A DNA stretch of 64,000 bases from JBGPTK01 sp963797765 (GTDB lineage: Bacteria > Acidobacteriota > Terriglobia > Acidiferrales > UBA7541): assembly GCA_963797765.1 (NCBI GenBank), contig CAWCQU010000003.1:186001-250000 (forward strand), given 5' to 3'. The notes under the pieces are model-generated. The model searched no databases. It had not been told where the DNA came from and worked only from the letters and a program-made list of their open reading frames with translations. Positions within the stretch are counted from its first letter, which is position 1. Each line of letters opens with the position of its first letter. Below are positions 1 to 7,991 of the stretch, one piece after another. Both the position numbers and the translations under genes were made by a program.

Positions 1-294
1 ACTTTTGAGAATGGCTATTCCACGCTCAGTGATCCTGTAGACTCCCTCTCTGATGAGACTGATCTCTTTAGCGTGTCCAATAGGACCGGCCTCCATATTG
101 AGATGTGCAAGCGCCCACGCGACACGGTTGACGAACACGGAGTTGCCAGCCTTGTTCTTTTGTGCGAATTCGCTTGGGGTAATGCCAAATTGATTCTTCA
201 TGCGCTCGCGGATTTCCTCAACTGCGTGTTCAGCGCCGTCAGCTAGGACTTTAAGGACGGGTAATAACAATGTTTGAGGACTGGGTATTGGCAT
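1..294 (-). CDS. Mrr-type restriction endonuclease, N-terminal part (runs off window)
   Basis: The reading frame is open from the ATG at 294 to the window edge (98 codons). It starts MPIPSPQTLLLPVLKVLADG and continues with a winged-helix-like segment ending in GVYRITERG. This is the typical N-terminal DNA-binding domain (Mrr_N) of Mrr-family type IV restriction endonucleases, which cut modified DNA. The catalytic C-terminal half lies outside the window, so its integrity cannot be judged. The gene lies downstream of, and in the same direction as, the small HTH/HEPN gene group at 511-1685, separated by about 216 bp that hold a dispersed repeat. The domain assignment is from recalled family sequence; the nuclease function is inferred. 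Confidence 0.8.
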   Translation of the reverse strand, partial: MPIPSPQTLLLPVLKVLADGAEHAVEEIRERMKNQFGITPSEFAQKNKAGNSVFVNRVAWALAHLNMEAGPIGHAKEISLIREGVYRITERGIAILKS

Positions 295-366
295 TATGAA
301 AGCGCTCTCCGCCATCCCGCCAGAAATGGATTTCAAATCATCTTCTTCGCGACGAGAACTGGGAAT

Positions 367-465
367 CTTCAAAACCAAAATCCGCACCCTTCAAAAGACA
401 AAGACTGCGGCACCCGCAAATTCTTATCACGTTCGCTTGTGCGGTCCACGAGGGTGCGCCACCCT
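367..465. repeat. Dispersed intergenic repeat R1, copy 1
   Basis: One copy of a roughly 60-110 bp repeat. Its core is a CAAAATCCGCACCCTTCAAA-like block, followed by a GAAGAGTGCGGCACCCGC-like block and a GC-rich tail with GGGTGCGCCACCC. The CCGCAC and GTGCGG blocks can pair as a hairpin. Related copies lie at 2077-2190, 5569-5660, 8424-8500, 14012-14100, 15841-15977 and 16718-16778, always between genes. No coding content is apparent. Confidence 0.7.
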
Positions 466-510
466 CGCAAGAGTGCAGAAGTGCGTCACAAAGCTTAAGA
501 TCGCCCGCGA

Positions 511-1047
511 CTAAGCTAACCGAGAGTTGATGTGACGAGAAAGAACTCGAATTTCACTCCTAGCGATCTGGCAATCCTGTCGGGTAATACACGGAAACAT
601 GTGGCTATACATATTGCGGACGCGCTTGATTAGCTCCATGTGTCCTACGAAAAACTCGATGTTGGGAAAAAGCTGAGGGATGCAATCGGATTTATAAACT
701 TTCACAATTTCTTCAAGTTGACCTAGAGTTATCAGATGGACTGGAAGAACCTCAACCGCTGAGGAATCGCCGATCCACGGCATTGCATCCAATTTCTTCC
801 GTTGATCCTCTGCATAAACGAAAGTGTTGATTAGCCTTTCCCTTCAGGGAGGCGTCCACCAGTCCGCCCCGTAGCAGGTTTGGAGAAATGAATCGAGCGC
901 GATTCTCAGTCCGTTTTCAAACTGATACAACGCCGGGAAAAGTAGATTGCCGAGGTCCATTGCCTCGAAGTATCCAGAAGGCAGCCTAACGATTCGCCTT
1001 GTGCGTTTGGCTCGTCGCCTACCGCGATTTCTTGGTCTTGTGGCCAT
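511..1047 (-). pseudogene. HEPN-domain protein (Swt1-like) interrupted by an in-frame TGA
   Basis: Two stretches in one frame, 844-1047 and 511-843, are separated only by a TGA at 844-846. Read through, they give about 178 residues. A basic N-terminus is followed by a helical segment (ALYQFENGLRIALDSFL), then YGADWWTPP, the stop, RERLINTFVYAEDQRKK, and a C-terminal part with RNMYSH. That fits the R-(N/H/D)-x3-H pattern of HEPN ribonuclease domains. The whole resembles the C-terminal HEPN domain of Swt1-like proteins. The start overlaps the upstream HTH gene by 29 bp, so it is the last gene of a tight four-gene group. The TGA is not at a position where the family has a catalytic cysteine, so a nonsense mutation is likelier than recoding. 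A restart at the TTG at 792 would leave a 93-residue HEPN fragment. Confidence 0.6.
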
Positions 1048-1258
1048 GTTTTCTCAAATAATGTCGGGCGTTGCGGATTGATTGGACGGCGCTGCTACAG
1101 ATTTTCGCTATTTCATCATCGGTTAAATCGAACTTATCCAGGATTTCGACCTTCCGTTCAAGGCTTGCCTCTTTTTCCGTTGCAGCGCACAAGTACGCCA
1201 ACATCAGACGGATTGCTTCCGAGGAATCGGCTTTGGGCTTGACTATGGCCGTTTTCAT
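1019..1258 (-). CDS. Small helix-turn-helix protein (sigma region 4-like), third of trio
   Basis: A 79-residue protein. A predicted helical N-terminal half (AIRLMLAYLCAATEKEASL) precedes a helix-turn-helix-like segment, KVEILDKFDLTDDEIAKICS, followed by SIRNARHYLRK and a basic tail. The segment resembles the DNA-binding HTH of sigma-70 region 4. The start ATG overlaps the stop of the upstream gene (ATGA), so translation is probably coupled. The pattern is shared with the proteins at 1255-1488 and 1512-1685, which suggests tandem paralogues. A transcriptional role is inferred; no specific function is known to me. Confidence 0.7.
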   Translation of the reverse strand: MKTAIVKPKADSSEAIRLMLAYLCAATEKEASLERKVEILDKFDLTDDEIAKICSSAVQSIRNARHYLRKHGHKTKKSR

Positions 1259-1488
1259 TTGCGCCCCCTTGATTTCTTTCGCTTCTTAAGACCGGTCTTC
1301 TGAACCGCCACGGTGCCGGGAGTCGTGTCGCAAATCCGCGCTATCTCTTGATTGCCGTATCCGAGTTGTGACAAGACTCGGACACGATCTTCGAGTCTGG
1401 TCAGTTCCTTAATCGCAATGTAGCCAAAGACAAGGGCCAAACTCGGGAGCGTTTGATCGTCTTTGTTTCTCTTTGCTTTCTGTGCCAT
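1255..1488 (-). CDS. Small helix-turn-helix protein (sigma region 4-like), second of trio
   Basis: A 77-residue basic protein. Residues about 33-58 (DRVRVLSQLGYGNQEIARIC and the following TTPGTVAVQK) form a sigma region 4-like helix-turn-helix. The tail is KKRKKSRGRK. GGGAGG lies about nine bases before the ATG, a good ribosome binding site. It overlaps the next gene by four bases and follows the 57-residue paralogue by 23 bp. DNA binding is likely; the target is unknown. Confidence 0.7.
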   Translation of the reverse strand: MAQKAKRNKDDQTLPSLALVFGYIAIKELTRLEDRVRVLSQLGYGNQEIARICDTTPGTVAVQKTGLKKRKKSRGRK

Positions 1489-1511
1489 GAAAATGCACCT
1501 CCCAAGTGAGC

Positions 1512-1685
1512 TTAGCGAATGGATTCTATTTTCTTGATGCTTCTGATCGGGAATATCTCCCGAATGCCCGATGAGTCGATACGCAACGCTGCTCCAATTT
1601 CTTCTGATGTTGCGCCAAGCTTGAGAAGCAGTAGGATGAGCAGCCGTTTAACGCTTTCAATTTCGGTGATTTTTTCTGTCGCCAT
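1512..1685 (-). CDS. 57-residue helix-turn-helix protein, first of trio
   Basis: A short gene starting at the ATG at 1685, with GGAGGAGA just upstream. The product begins MATEKITEIESVKRLLILLL and continues LKLGATSEEIGAALRIDSSG IREIF, then a basic end. The L-x-x-L-G-x-(N/S)-x-E-E-I-(A/G) helix-turn-helix pattern matches the two downstream proteins, so the three look like tandem copies of one small DNA-binding module. The strong ribosome site and 23-bp spacing to the next gene support a real operon. Function unknown. Confidence 0.65.
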   Translation of the reverse strand: MATEKITEIESVKRLLILLLLKLGATSEEIGAALRIDSSGIREIFPIRSIKKIESIR

Positions 1686-2358
1686 TTTCTGTCTCCTCCA
1701 TTACATTTGCGGCCAAAGATTACCCCTTCGGTTTATAAATGGTCAAGAAATGTATGTGGTCTCCTCAGGAACAAACTGGCAAAAGTGAACTTCGCGAACG
1801 GCCAGCACGGTTCTTGGCGGGTGGTCGAAGTTTGATCGGGGTGGCGGGTGAACTTAGGCTCAATGTGACAGGAAGATTTTGGGTGCCGCAGGACCAAGCA
1901 TTTTCTGCGAGGGGATTCTCGTGGCTACCCGCCAAATTCACGACCAAGAATCGTCGGCAGCCAAGTCCCGCACAAGCCAAAAAAGAAAGTGCGCATCGTT
2001 CAGTCCATCGAAGGCACAACAAACTTGAGCACCGTTATGCTCCGTGGTTGAGAACCAAAACTTTCTCTTGCGCCGAGAAGTGCGGAAGTTCAAAGTCAAA
2101 ATCCGCACTCTTCACAAAACGAAGAGTGCGGCACCCGCGAATTCTTGACGCGTTCGGTTGCGCAGCACACGAGCGTGCGCCACCCGCCTGCCTACCGTAT
2201 GAATGTTAGCCTCCAGCCTTGTAATACGTCCCAAAGTAGATTAGCTTTCCTTCTAGTTTTCTTTCAGCCACCCCGCATTGACTTTCGAGGTTCATGAAAT
2301 AAGAGAGTTGCTGAATCCACATGTCCTGGTGTCGTAACGACACTATTGACTTCTTTTA
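1686..2358. other. Gene-free stretch with repeat remnants
   Basis: No convincing gene is seen. Around 1870-1940 is a block reading GTGCCGCAGGACCAAGCATT followed by TTCTGCGAGGGGATTCTC, which recurs at about 10000-10060 and, diverged, at about 10540-10610. An R1 repeat copy occupies 2077-2190. A fragment like the start of the R2 repeat (GGTCGAAGTTTGATCGG) lies near 1825. Confidence 0.6.
2077..2190. repeat. Dispersed intergenic repeat R1, copy 2 (most complete)
   Basis: This is the fullest copy of R1. It contains AAGTGCGGAAGTTCAAAGTC, AAAATCCGCACTCTTC, ACGAAGAGTGCGGCACCCGC, GACGCGTTCGGTTGCGC and GAGCGTGCGCCACCCGC in order. Several pairs of these blocks are complementary, so a transcript could fold into successive hairpins. 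Confidence 0.7.
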
Positions 2359-3313
2359 CTAAGTTGCAGATGGGTTGCAGCCATTGTAAGCGATCCGAAT
2401 TGTAACTACAACCTGGTCATCTCTGGACTGCTGAAAAGTGAGTATTGTGAAATCCACAGTTTCGCTTAATGCAAACATCGTCAACGGAGGCAACGAATAT
2501 ATACTCCAACTCGTCGGCGGCACCATTCCGTCAGCGCGGTAGTAGCGTTGTTCGTCTTGAACCTTTTCGTACTTGACGCCATATTTCGCAAAAATGGCTT
2601 TTAGTCTTGTTGCTTGGGCAACATTGTCAGGATCTGTCCTGTTAAACATGTTAATAAATTGTAATCCCCATCCCGGATCAAATGTAACCCGCGGTTGCTC
2701 GCCATCTGGAATTGCAGCTTTGACCAGCTCCAAGGCTCGCTTCTTTCCAAGTGGCGGCACTGGCCAAATAAGAAGGTTTTCCGAGATCACTTGGCACGAA
2801 CTTCCCACGACCAAGCCCGGATTCTCTGGGCCGACTCTTCCAATCTGCATGACTACTGTCGGCTTCGTGTATCGGCGAAGCCCCCAATCCGTTGAGGAGG
2901 TAGATCGGTGCGTCCTTTTCAGATGGAAAGCTGACCTTAACGAAGGATTGCCACGCCGATTCGATTCGAGTTACTCCGACTGCTAGCCCTCGTCTCCAAC
3001 AGATCTGCCTTGGCTCCGGGTCGAAATACTTGCCAACACAAACCAATTGTCTGTTGGTTTGGGTTGTTGCTCATTCTGAATTTTATTTTATCCACGCGCG
3101 CCGCAAGGCATCTGTTTTCTCATTCCACATTGTCCTCGGCAGATTCTGAAGTGCTGAACTAATCGAATTTCTGAAACTCTGATAGTAACTGCAGAAAGCC
3201 TCTAAATTTCCCCCTGTCAAGCTCTTTACGTAAGCTCTTGCAACAGCATCGGGGGATGTAGTCGAGCACATCCGACCTGCACTGGGAAAGCAATCAGAAA
3301 GAAGAGTCTGCAA
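2359..3313 (-). pseudogene. Decayed gene of unknown function (two stops and a frameshift)
   Basis: Three protein-like segments follow each other on the minus strand. The first, 3083-3313 (SPDAVARAYVKSLTGGNLEA), ends at a TAA. The same frame then reopens after a second stop (TGA at about 3072) into GKYFDPEPRQICWRRG and SWQSF-like sequence up to about 2885. From there the next frame continues (RYTKPTVVMQIGRVGPENPG) to a stop at 2359. No family is recognised. Alternatively the last part alone (2359-2850, 163 residues) is an intact hypothetical gene. The reconstruction is an inference; the individual open segments are visible. Confidence 0.4.
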
Positions 3314-3678
3314 TTGACCATGCGCTCGCCCTAAAACGCGTCACGGCAAGCCTCCTTAAACAGGATTTGCATTTTGACTTCCGAAGTCGGAAAGTGGTGC
3401 CGTGCACCATCCTCCAAGCCGGAATTTCCGTCTATGACGATGATTTGGACCTGTCGCTCGCGCATCGTACCCTTCTCCTGCTTTCGACGCAACGAATTTG
3501 ACACTAGAGCAGGCCCCAGCCAGTAGTGCTGGACATGGACAGCACAGAGATTCCGGGTGTGACCTAAACCGAGAGTCCCCACTTGGCTCCCAGAGAGAAC
3601 GGATAGTACTCCTGCCCTTGTTGTCTTTGACATGCATTGACCCTCGGTCCGGTTTCTTACCCACTGCTCTTAACTCTG
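3314..3678. other. No gene seen
   Basis: Open frames here overlap one another on both strands and lack ribosome sites and recognisable domains. I regard this as non-coding. Confidence 0.5.
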
Positions 3679-3957
3679 GGCGGGTGGCCGAAGTTTGAGC
3701 GGTTTGGAGTTGTTGGTTTGCGGGAGTGGCCCATGGTTCCTCAGAAACGTGGGACTTTTGTTCTTTCGAATCAAGCGATGAAATCGTTTTCGATCGACGG
3801 TATGCCCCTGTCAGGTACCGCACTCTTCACCCGCGTTTGTGAAAGAACCTGAATGGAGAAGGGACGCTGGTATCGAGCGTGAGTTTCCGGAATCGAGAAG
3901 TCAAACTCCGCACGCTCCAAACGGCGGAGAGTGCGCACCTATCGCAGTAGCGAAAAA
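3679..3957. repeat. R2 repeat, left copy (about 280 bp)
   Basis: This block is closely similar along its whole length to 6541-6826. It starts GGCGGGTGGCCGAAGTTTGA and ends GCACCTATCGCAGTAGCGAA. An internal TTTTGTTC-rich stretch and GGCCCATG...CGTGGG pairing suggest a foldable transcript. The two direct copies bracket the IS110 remnant and the DUF4386 gene. Short open frames in both copies share residues only because the DNA does; no coding sign was found. Confidence 0.75.
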
Positions 3958-4268
3958 ATCAAACAACCAAGACGAAAGACCAGTTGCTGCGGCGGGGCCT
4001 GACCTTCGTTCCTTAGGACAGCATCCACCGCCTGCGGCAGCGAGGTGGCGCCTCGCGCCTGGTCTTTTATGTCGCGGCTGAAAGAGTTTGCGGAAAAAGC
4101 CGCTTGACGGAGAATTCGGATATATTTCGTAACGAATCGTTATTCATTCCAAGTGACTTAGAACAAAGAGGGATTCTTCGCTTCGCTCGGAATGAAAATA
4201 TGAAAGCGCGACTCCTGCCTACAGCGATACGCTGTCGGTGGGAAAACCTGAAAGGAAAGGAGTCGCGC

Positions 4269-5328
4269 ATGAGCGAGTATATCGCGTTTGATTCGCACAA
4301 GCGGTACACCTGGGTGGACCGGCAAGACCACTCGACCGGAAAAAGCAGCGGCCATCGGTCTGGAGCATGCTCCGGGGGCGGTGCGAGAATATTTGAGCGG
4401 ATGTGAGCCGGGGACGGCCGTGGCGGTGGAAGCCACCGGGAACTGGTATTGGATTATTGACGAGATCGAGCAGGCCGGATTGCTGCCGCAGCTGGTGCAT
4501 CCGCGCAAAGCCAAGCTGATGATGGGGCAGATCAACAAGACCGACAAGCTGGATGCGCAAGGGTTGAATCGTTTGCAGCGCAACGGCACGCTGCCCACGG
4601 TGTGGATTCCGCCGGGGCCGCTGCGCGATTTGCGCGAGCTGACGCGCACGCGATTGGTGCTGGTGGCGCAGCGCACGCGGCTGAAGAACCGTCTTTCGGC
4701 GACGCTGGCCAAGTGGGGAACGCCTGCGAGCGAATGCAGTGATCCGTACGGGAAGACGCGGACGCGCGGAACTGGAGAAACATCTGGAGCGCTTGCCGGA
4801 GCAGACGCGCTGGGTGAGCGGGCAGTTGCTGGCGCAGTTGGATTTTGTGAGCAGCCAGGTGCGGCAACTGGAAGCAGCGGCTGGAGAGTTGGTCGAAGTC
4901 ACCGAGGCGATGCAATGGCTGTTGAGCATGCCGGGAGTGGGCGTGATTCTGGCGGCGACGATCGCGTTGGAGATCGGAGAGGTGCAGCGATTTCCCGAGC
5001 GCCATGCACCTGGCCAGCTACGCGGGAACCACGCCGCGCGTGCATGCCAGCGGCGGGAAAGTGCGTTACGGCCCGCTGCGCACGGACGTGAACCGGTATT
5101 TGAAGTGGGCCTTTGCCGAAGCGGCCAATTCGGTGGCGGTGAATCATGTCGCGATGTCCGGAGCGGCACGTCAGCCAGTTGTACCGGCGGCTGCGTCAGC
5201 GCAAGGGACATCCCAAAGCGATTGGAGCGGTGGCGCGGCATCTGGCCGAAGCCGCCTTCCACGTGCTGCGGCAAAAAGAAATGTATCAGGATCCAGAGTT
5301 TGGTCGAGGTCGGACCAGCCAGGCGTAA
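4269..5328 (+). mobile_element. IS110-family transposase remnant with four frameshifts
   Basis: Successive frames together spell a full IS110-type transposase. The start is MSEYIAFDSHKRYTW, with the first Asp of the DEDD nuclease. After a shift near 4345 comes EHAPGAVREYLSG, AVEATGNWYW (Glu) and INKTDKLDAQGL (Asp). After a shift near 4757 comes RAELEKHLERLPEQTRW and the MPGVG region. After a shift near 5002 comes HLASYAGTTPRVHASGGK. After a shift near 5145 comes HVSQLYRRLRQRKGHPKAIG, ending at the TAA at 5326. IS110 elements move as circles and use a bridge RNA from their non-coding ends. With four frame breaks the enzyme should be dead. No terminal repeats were seen, as is usual for the family. 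Confidence 0.85.
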
Positions 5329-5568
5329 GCGCGATGCCTGTCATGATCCCCTTCACTGGGATCGCGGAATGAATGCGACACCCCTGGCGAATAACTCCAT
5401 GCCCCGTTGCGAGGGCGAAGAGATGACTGGGTACGACCCGTTTCGCTGGGATTTGTCATTGACAAAAGCGCTTTCAGAGATGACACCGTTGAGACTTTTT
5501 CCGCAGCCTGTGAAAGCCGCGACCCCTGACTCTGCGATTGAGGATTCAAACATTCGCTTGGGAGGAGG

Positions 5569-5660
5569 GGTGCGGGAGTTCAAAGTCAAAACCCCCACAC
5601 GTTAAGGCGACGTGTGGGCACCCCTTCAAAAGACGAAGGGAGCGGCACCGGCGCGTTCCG
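5569..5660. repeat. Dispersed intergenic repeat R1, variant copy
   Basis: Contains GTGCGGGAGTTCAAAGTCAA, then a CCCACACGTTAAGGCGACGT hairpin insert, then CCCTTCAAAAGACGAAGGGA. The CACACGTTAAG block also occurs in the copy at 8424-8500. It lies directly beyond the stop of the DUF4386 gene. Confidence 0.6.
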
Positions 5661-6413
5661 CTATCGCGCTGCGCACTCGCGCCATCGTTGAACGTTCACA
5701 CCGACGATGATCAGCCACAGGGTCAGCCATAGTTCGGCAATCCCGGCCGGCAGCATTATGTAGGGAAAGAGATGATGTGCCATCGCGGATGGAATCACGT
5801 TCGCGAAAATGTTGGCGAGATAACCCAAGCCGCCAAACGCCAGCAGCCCTCCCAGAATGCGCGGGAAGAAGGTCGACTTAAAAAGAAGATATCCGAGTAC
5901 GATGCAATGAAAGCCGAAAAATACCAAGGCGATATCCAGGCCGGTTGTGCGGAGCCGGAGGAACACGAGCGCGAGCGCTTGCAACTGGTCCGGCGTAAAC
6001 ACCGTAAGGTACTCGGCGCGACTCAGGAGAAGCAACGGAGCGAAGTGGTTGACAACGTTGGCATTTGCTATGGTCACGAAAACGAGCCGGAAGAATAGTG
6101 CAAGCAGGGCGAGGCTTTTGCTTACCGGTTTGAGCAGCTCATAAAAGATCAGCGCCACGCCGATATCGCATGCGCCCACGAACAGCTGGACGGCGCCGCC
6201 GAAAACATACAATCGCTTTGAGGCTACGATCTGGGCGGCCGTCGGCACCGCCGCATCGCCAAGCATCATGCCGGAGGGCGCGACGGCAAACGGGACAAAC
6301 AGGGCTCCAACGATGACGAGCAGGTACAAGACACCGGCTGTCCTGGCCTTTAGACGCGGCGACGCTTCCGTGATCCAGTCCGTCCTGCCAGAGCTCATCG
6401 TCTCAAACTCCAA
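5661..6413 (-). CDS. DUF4386 family membrane protein
   Basis: A 250-residue polytopic membrane protein. It has a cytoplasmic N-terminus (ASPRLKARTAGVLYLLVIVG) and about six hydrophobic segments (near residues 25-45, 75-100, 105-125, 155-175, 185-205 and 215-240). The R-x-A-G-x-x-Y-L motif in the first segment and the FFRLVF region match DUF4386 proteins, whose function is unknown. A nearer start at residue 6 (MSSGRTDW) is possible. The gene is intact, although it sits between the broken IS110 copy and the right R2 repeat, and is probably transcribed alone. Confidence 0.75.
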   Translation of the reverse strand: MEFETMSSGRTDWITEASPRLKARTAGVLYLLVIVGALFVPFAVAPSGMMLGDAAVPTAAQIVASKRLYVFGGAVQLFVGACDIGVALIFYELLKPVSKSLALLALFFRLVFVTIANANVVNHFAPLLLLSRAEYLTVFTPDQLQALALVFLRLRTTGLDIALVFFGFHCIVLGYLLFKSTFFPRILGGLLAFGGLGYLANIFANVIPSAMAHHLFPYIMLPAGIAELWLTLWLIIVGVNVQRWRECAAR

Positions 6414-6540
6414 AGGTTATGACGACCAAGGAGAGGAGCCCCTCTAAAGGCCCGGTGCAGTATGACAAAACGCCGCGGAGAATGCCAAATTCTCAGGCTG
6501 ATTCGATGACGTTGCCGGCTCCCTTCGACCGCGTCGACTT

Positions 6541-6826
6541 GGCAGGTGGCCGAAGTTTAAGCGGTTTGGAGTTGTCGGTTTGCCGGGGGTGGCCCATGTT
6601 TCGTCAGAAACGTGGGGCTTTTGTTCTTCTTTCGAATCAAGCGATGAAATCGATTTCGATCAACGGTATGCCCCTGCCGGGTACCGCGTCCTTCGCCCGC
6701 CTTTGTGAAAGAACCTGAATCGAGAAGGGACGCTGGCATCAGGCGTGAGTTTCCGGAATGGAAAAGTCAAATGCCGCACGCTCCAAAAGACGGAGAGTGC
6801 GCACCTTTCGCAGTAGCGAAAAAAGC
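6541..6826. repeat. R2 repeat, right copy (about 286 bp)
   Basis: Direct-orientation counterpart of 3679-3957, starting GGCAGGTGGCCGAAGTTTAA and ending GCACCTTTCGCAGTAGCGAA. It differs by scattered substitutions and a few small indels. With the left copy it encloses about 2.6 kb holding the IS110 remnant and the DUF4386 gene. Confidence 0.75.
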
Positions 6827-6853
6827 CGGGCGCCGCAGGATTTGAGATCGGCG

Positions 6854-6979
6854 GTGGGTGCCCCATCGCGCCGGGTTTGCGCGTGGGGTTCTTGACTTGC
6901 TTCGGTTGATTCTCATTTATTCCATTTGACGCCCCAATTCCAGGATTTCATCGATTCAATCCCCTCGGCATAAACCAAC
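6854..6979. repeat. Direct repeat flanking toxin-antitoxin module 1, left copy
   Basis: About 126 bp that recur at 7865-7991 on the other side of the toxin-antitoxin genes. The shared core is GCCCCATCGCGCCGGGTTT, then GCGTGGGGTTCTTGACTTGC and TTCGGTTGATTCT. Similarity weakens after the GGCATAAACCAAC-like end. No such repeat flanks the second module. Confidence 0.75.
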
Positions 6980-7043
6980 CCCAAAAGCGCCACGGTTGAA
7001 CCCGGCGCAAGTGTGGCCCGTGGTAAGCCGCATAAATCAGAAT

Positions 7044-7070
7044 ATCTAGATTAATCTAGATTCATCTTGA
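7044..7070 (+). promoter_or_regulatory. Operator-like triple repeat before toxin-antitoxin module 1
   Basis: ATCTAGA, ATCTAGA and ATCTTGA occur at exact 10-bp spacing (7044, 7054, 7064). Such helically phased short repeats are typical operators for ribbon-helix-helix antitoxins, which bind them as stacked dimers. The same arrangement precedes module 2 at 13253-13280. Autorepression is inferred. Confidence 0.65.
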
Positions 7071-7119
7071 CGGCTCAAGGGAATCGCGCGATCATCGCCA
7101 CTGTAAGCGAGGAACCTCC

Positions 7120-7404
7120 ATGGCGAAGAAAGCCCGTGTGGCGAAAGAAGCCCGCAAACAAGTCGGGCTCAACATGCGTGCCGACCTCTATAGTGACTTG
7201 TCCAAGCTGGCGAAGGACAATGGTCATACCACCACGTATCTTTTGGAGCGGGCAGCGGAGCACTACATTCAATATGTTGCTCCCAGAGAGAGTGTTGTGC
7301 GTCCCGAGATCATGGCTCATGTCCGCCAATCCGTGGAGAAGAACCGGAAACTGCTTCAACTTCTAGCGGAACAGAAACCTGCCGGCAAAAGTGTTGCTCC
7401 GTAA
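7120..7404 (+). CDS. Ribbon-helix-helix antitoxin, module 1
   Basis: A 94-residue protein. The lysine-rich start is followed by a ribbon-helix-helix-like DNA-binding segment (QVGLNMRADLYSDLSKLAKD, then HTTTYLLERAAEHYIQYV). A C-terminal helix (MAHVRQSVEKNRKLLQLLAE) probably wraps the toxin. The stop codon touches the ATG of the Doc toxin with no gap, so the two are co-translated. It is about 90% identical by eye to the antitoxin at 13327-13611. In type II systems it would neutralise the toxin and repress its own promoter through the phased repeats at 7044-7070. Confidence 0.85.
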   Translation: MAKKARVAKEARKQVGLNMRADLYSDLSKLAKDNGHTTTYLLERAAEHYIQYVAPRESVVRPEIMAHVRQSVEKNRKLLQLLAEQKPAGKSVAP

Positions 7405-7785
7405 ATGCCGTTCCGCATTTACCCCACCGTGGCGGAAGTGATCGAAACTCACCGTTTGCTCATCGAAGAATTCGGCGGACTCCACGGTATTCGCGATCGG
7501 GGATTGCTCGAATCCGCCGTGTTTCGTCCGCGCATCGGCTACTACGGCAACCTCATTGAAGAGGCTGCTGCCTTGATGGAATCGCTGACAAATAATCAAG
7601 CTTTCCTGGATGGAAACAAACGAGTCGCTTTCGTGATGACTGACACCATGCTAAGAGCGAACGGTTATTTTCTGGATGTGGAACCGCTCGAAGCGCACAA
7701 ACGAATTATCGAAGCGACGAGAAGAAAAGAATTTCGCTTCCCTTGGATTCGCGATTGGATCGCTTCTGTCATCAAGCCGCTGTAG
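7405..7785 (+). CDS. Doc (death-on-curing, Fic-fold) toxin, module 1
   Basis: A 126-residue Fic-fold protein of Doc type. It has the HGIRDRGLLESA segment near residue 30 and the core motif NNQAFLDGNKR near residues 62-72, followed by ANGYFLD. P1 Doc is a kinase that phosphorylates elongation factor Tu and halts translation. The usual motif is H-x-F-x-(D/N)-(G/A)-N-K-R. Here the first position is Gln, not His, in both modules, so activity may differ or be reduced. The gene starts immediately after the antitoxin stop codon. Confidence 0.88.
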   Translation: MPFRIYPTVAEVIETHRLLIEEFGGLHGIRDRGLLESAVFRPRIGYYGNLIEEAAALMESLTNNQAFLDGNKRVAFVMTDTMLRANGYFLDVEPLEAHKRIIEATRRKEFRFPWIRDWIASVIKPL

Positions 7786-7864
7786 GCGCGACGGCCGCCC
7801 CTCGCCAATTTTCCGTCAATAAAGAGTGGTTGCCCAAACGTTGCTAGCCCCGGCGAAGTTGGCC

Positions 7865-7991
7865 GTGGGCGCCCCATCGCGCCGGGTTTTGCGCGTGGGG
7901 TTCTTGACTTGCTTCGGTTGATTCTTCTTTATTCCGCTCGGCGCCCCGATTCAAAGATTTCATCAATTTAATTCCTCCGGCACAAATCAAC
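7865..7991. repeat. Direct repeat flanking toxin-antitoxin module 1, right copy
   Basis: Matches 6854-6979 in the same orientation with about 85% identity by eye, including one extra T in the GGGTTTT run. The two copies bracket the toxin-antitoxin genes and their operator, about 885 bp apart. Confidence 0.75.

Noticed and set aside
844..846. TGA in the HEPN frame as a selenocysteine codon
   Set aside because: The family has no conserved Cys at this place and no redox chemistry. Unlike the two peroxidase genes, nothing else supports recoding.
3331..3852. Overlapping open frames on both strands
   Set aside because: They arise within and beside the R2 repeat and share no consistent coding signal; the matching R2 copy does not preserve them as a gene.
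6854..7991. Direct repeats as phage attL/attR
   Set aside because: No integrase or tRNA is adjacent, and the repeats are far longer than usual att cores; recombination repeats are more likely.
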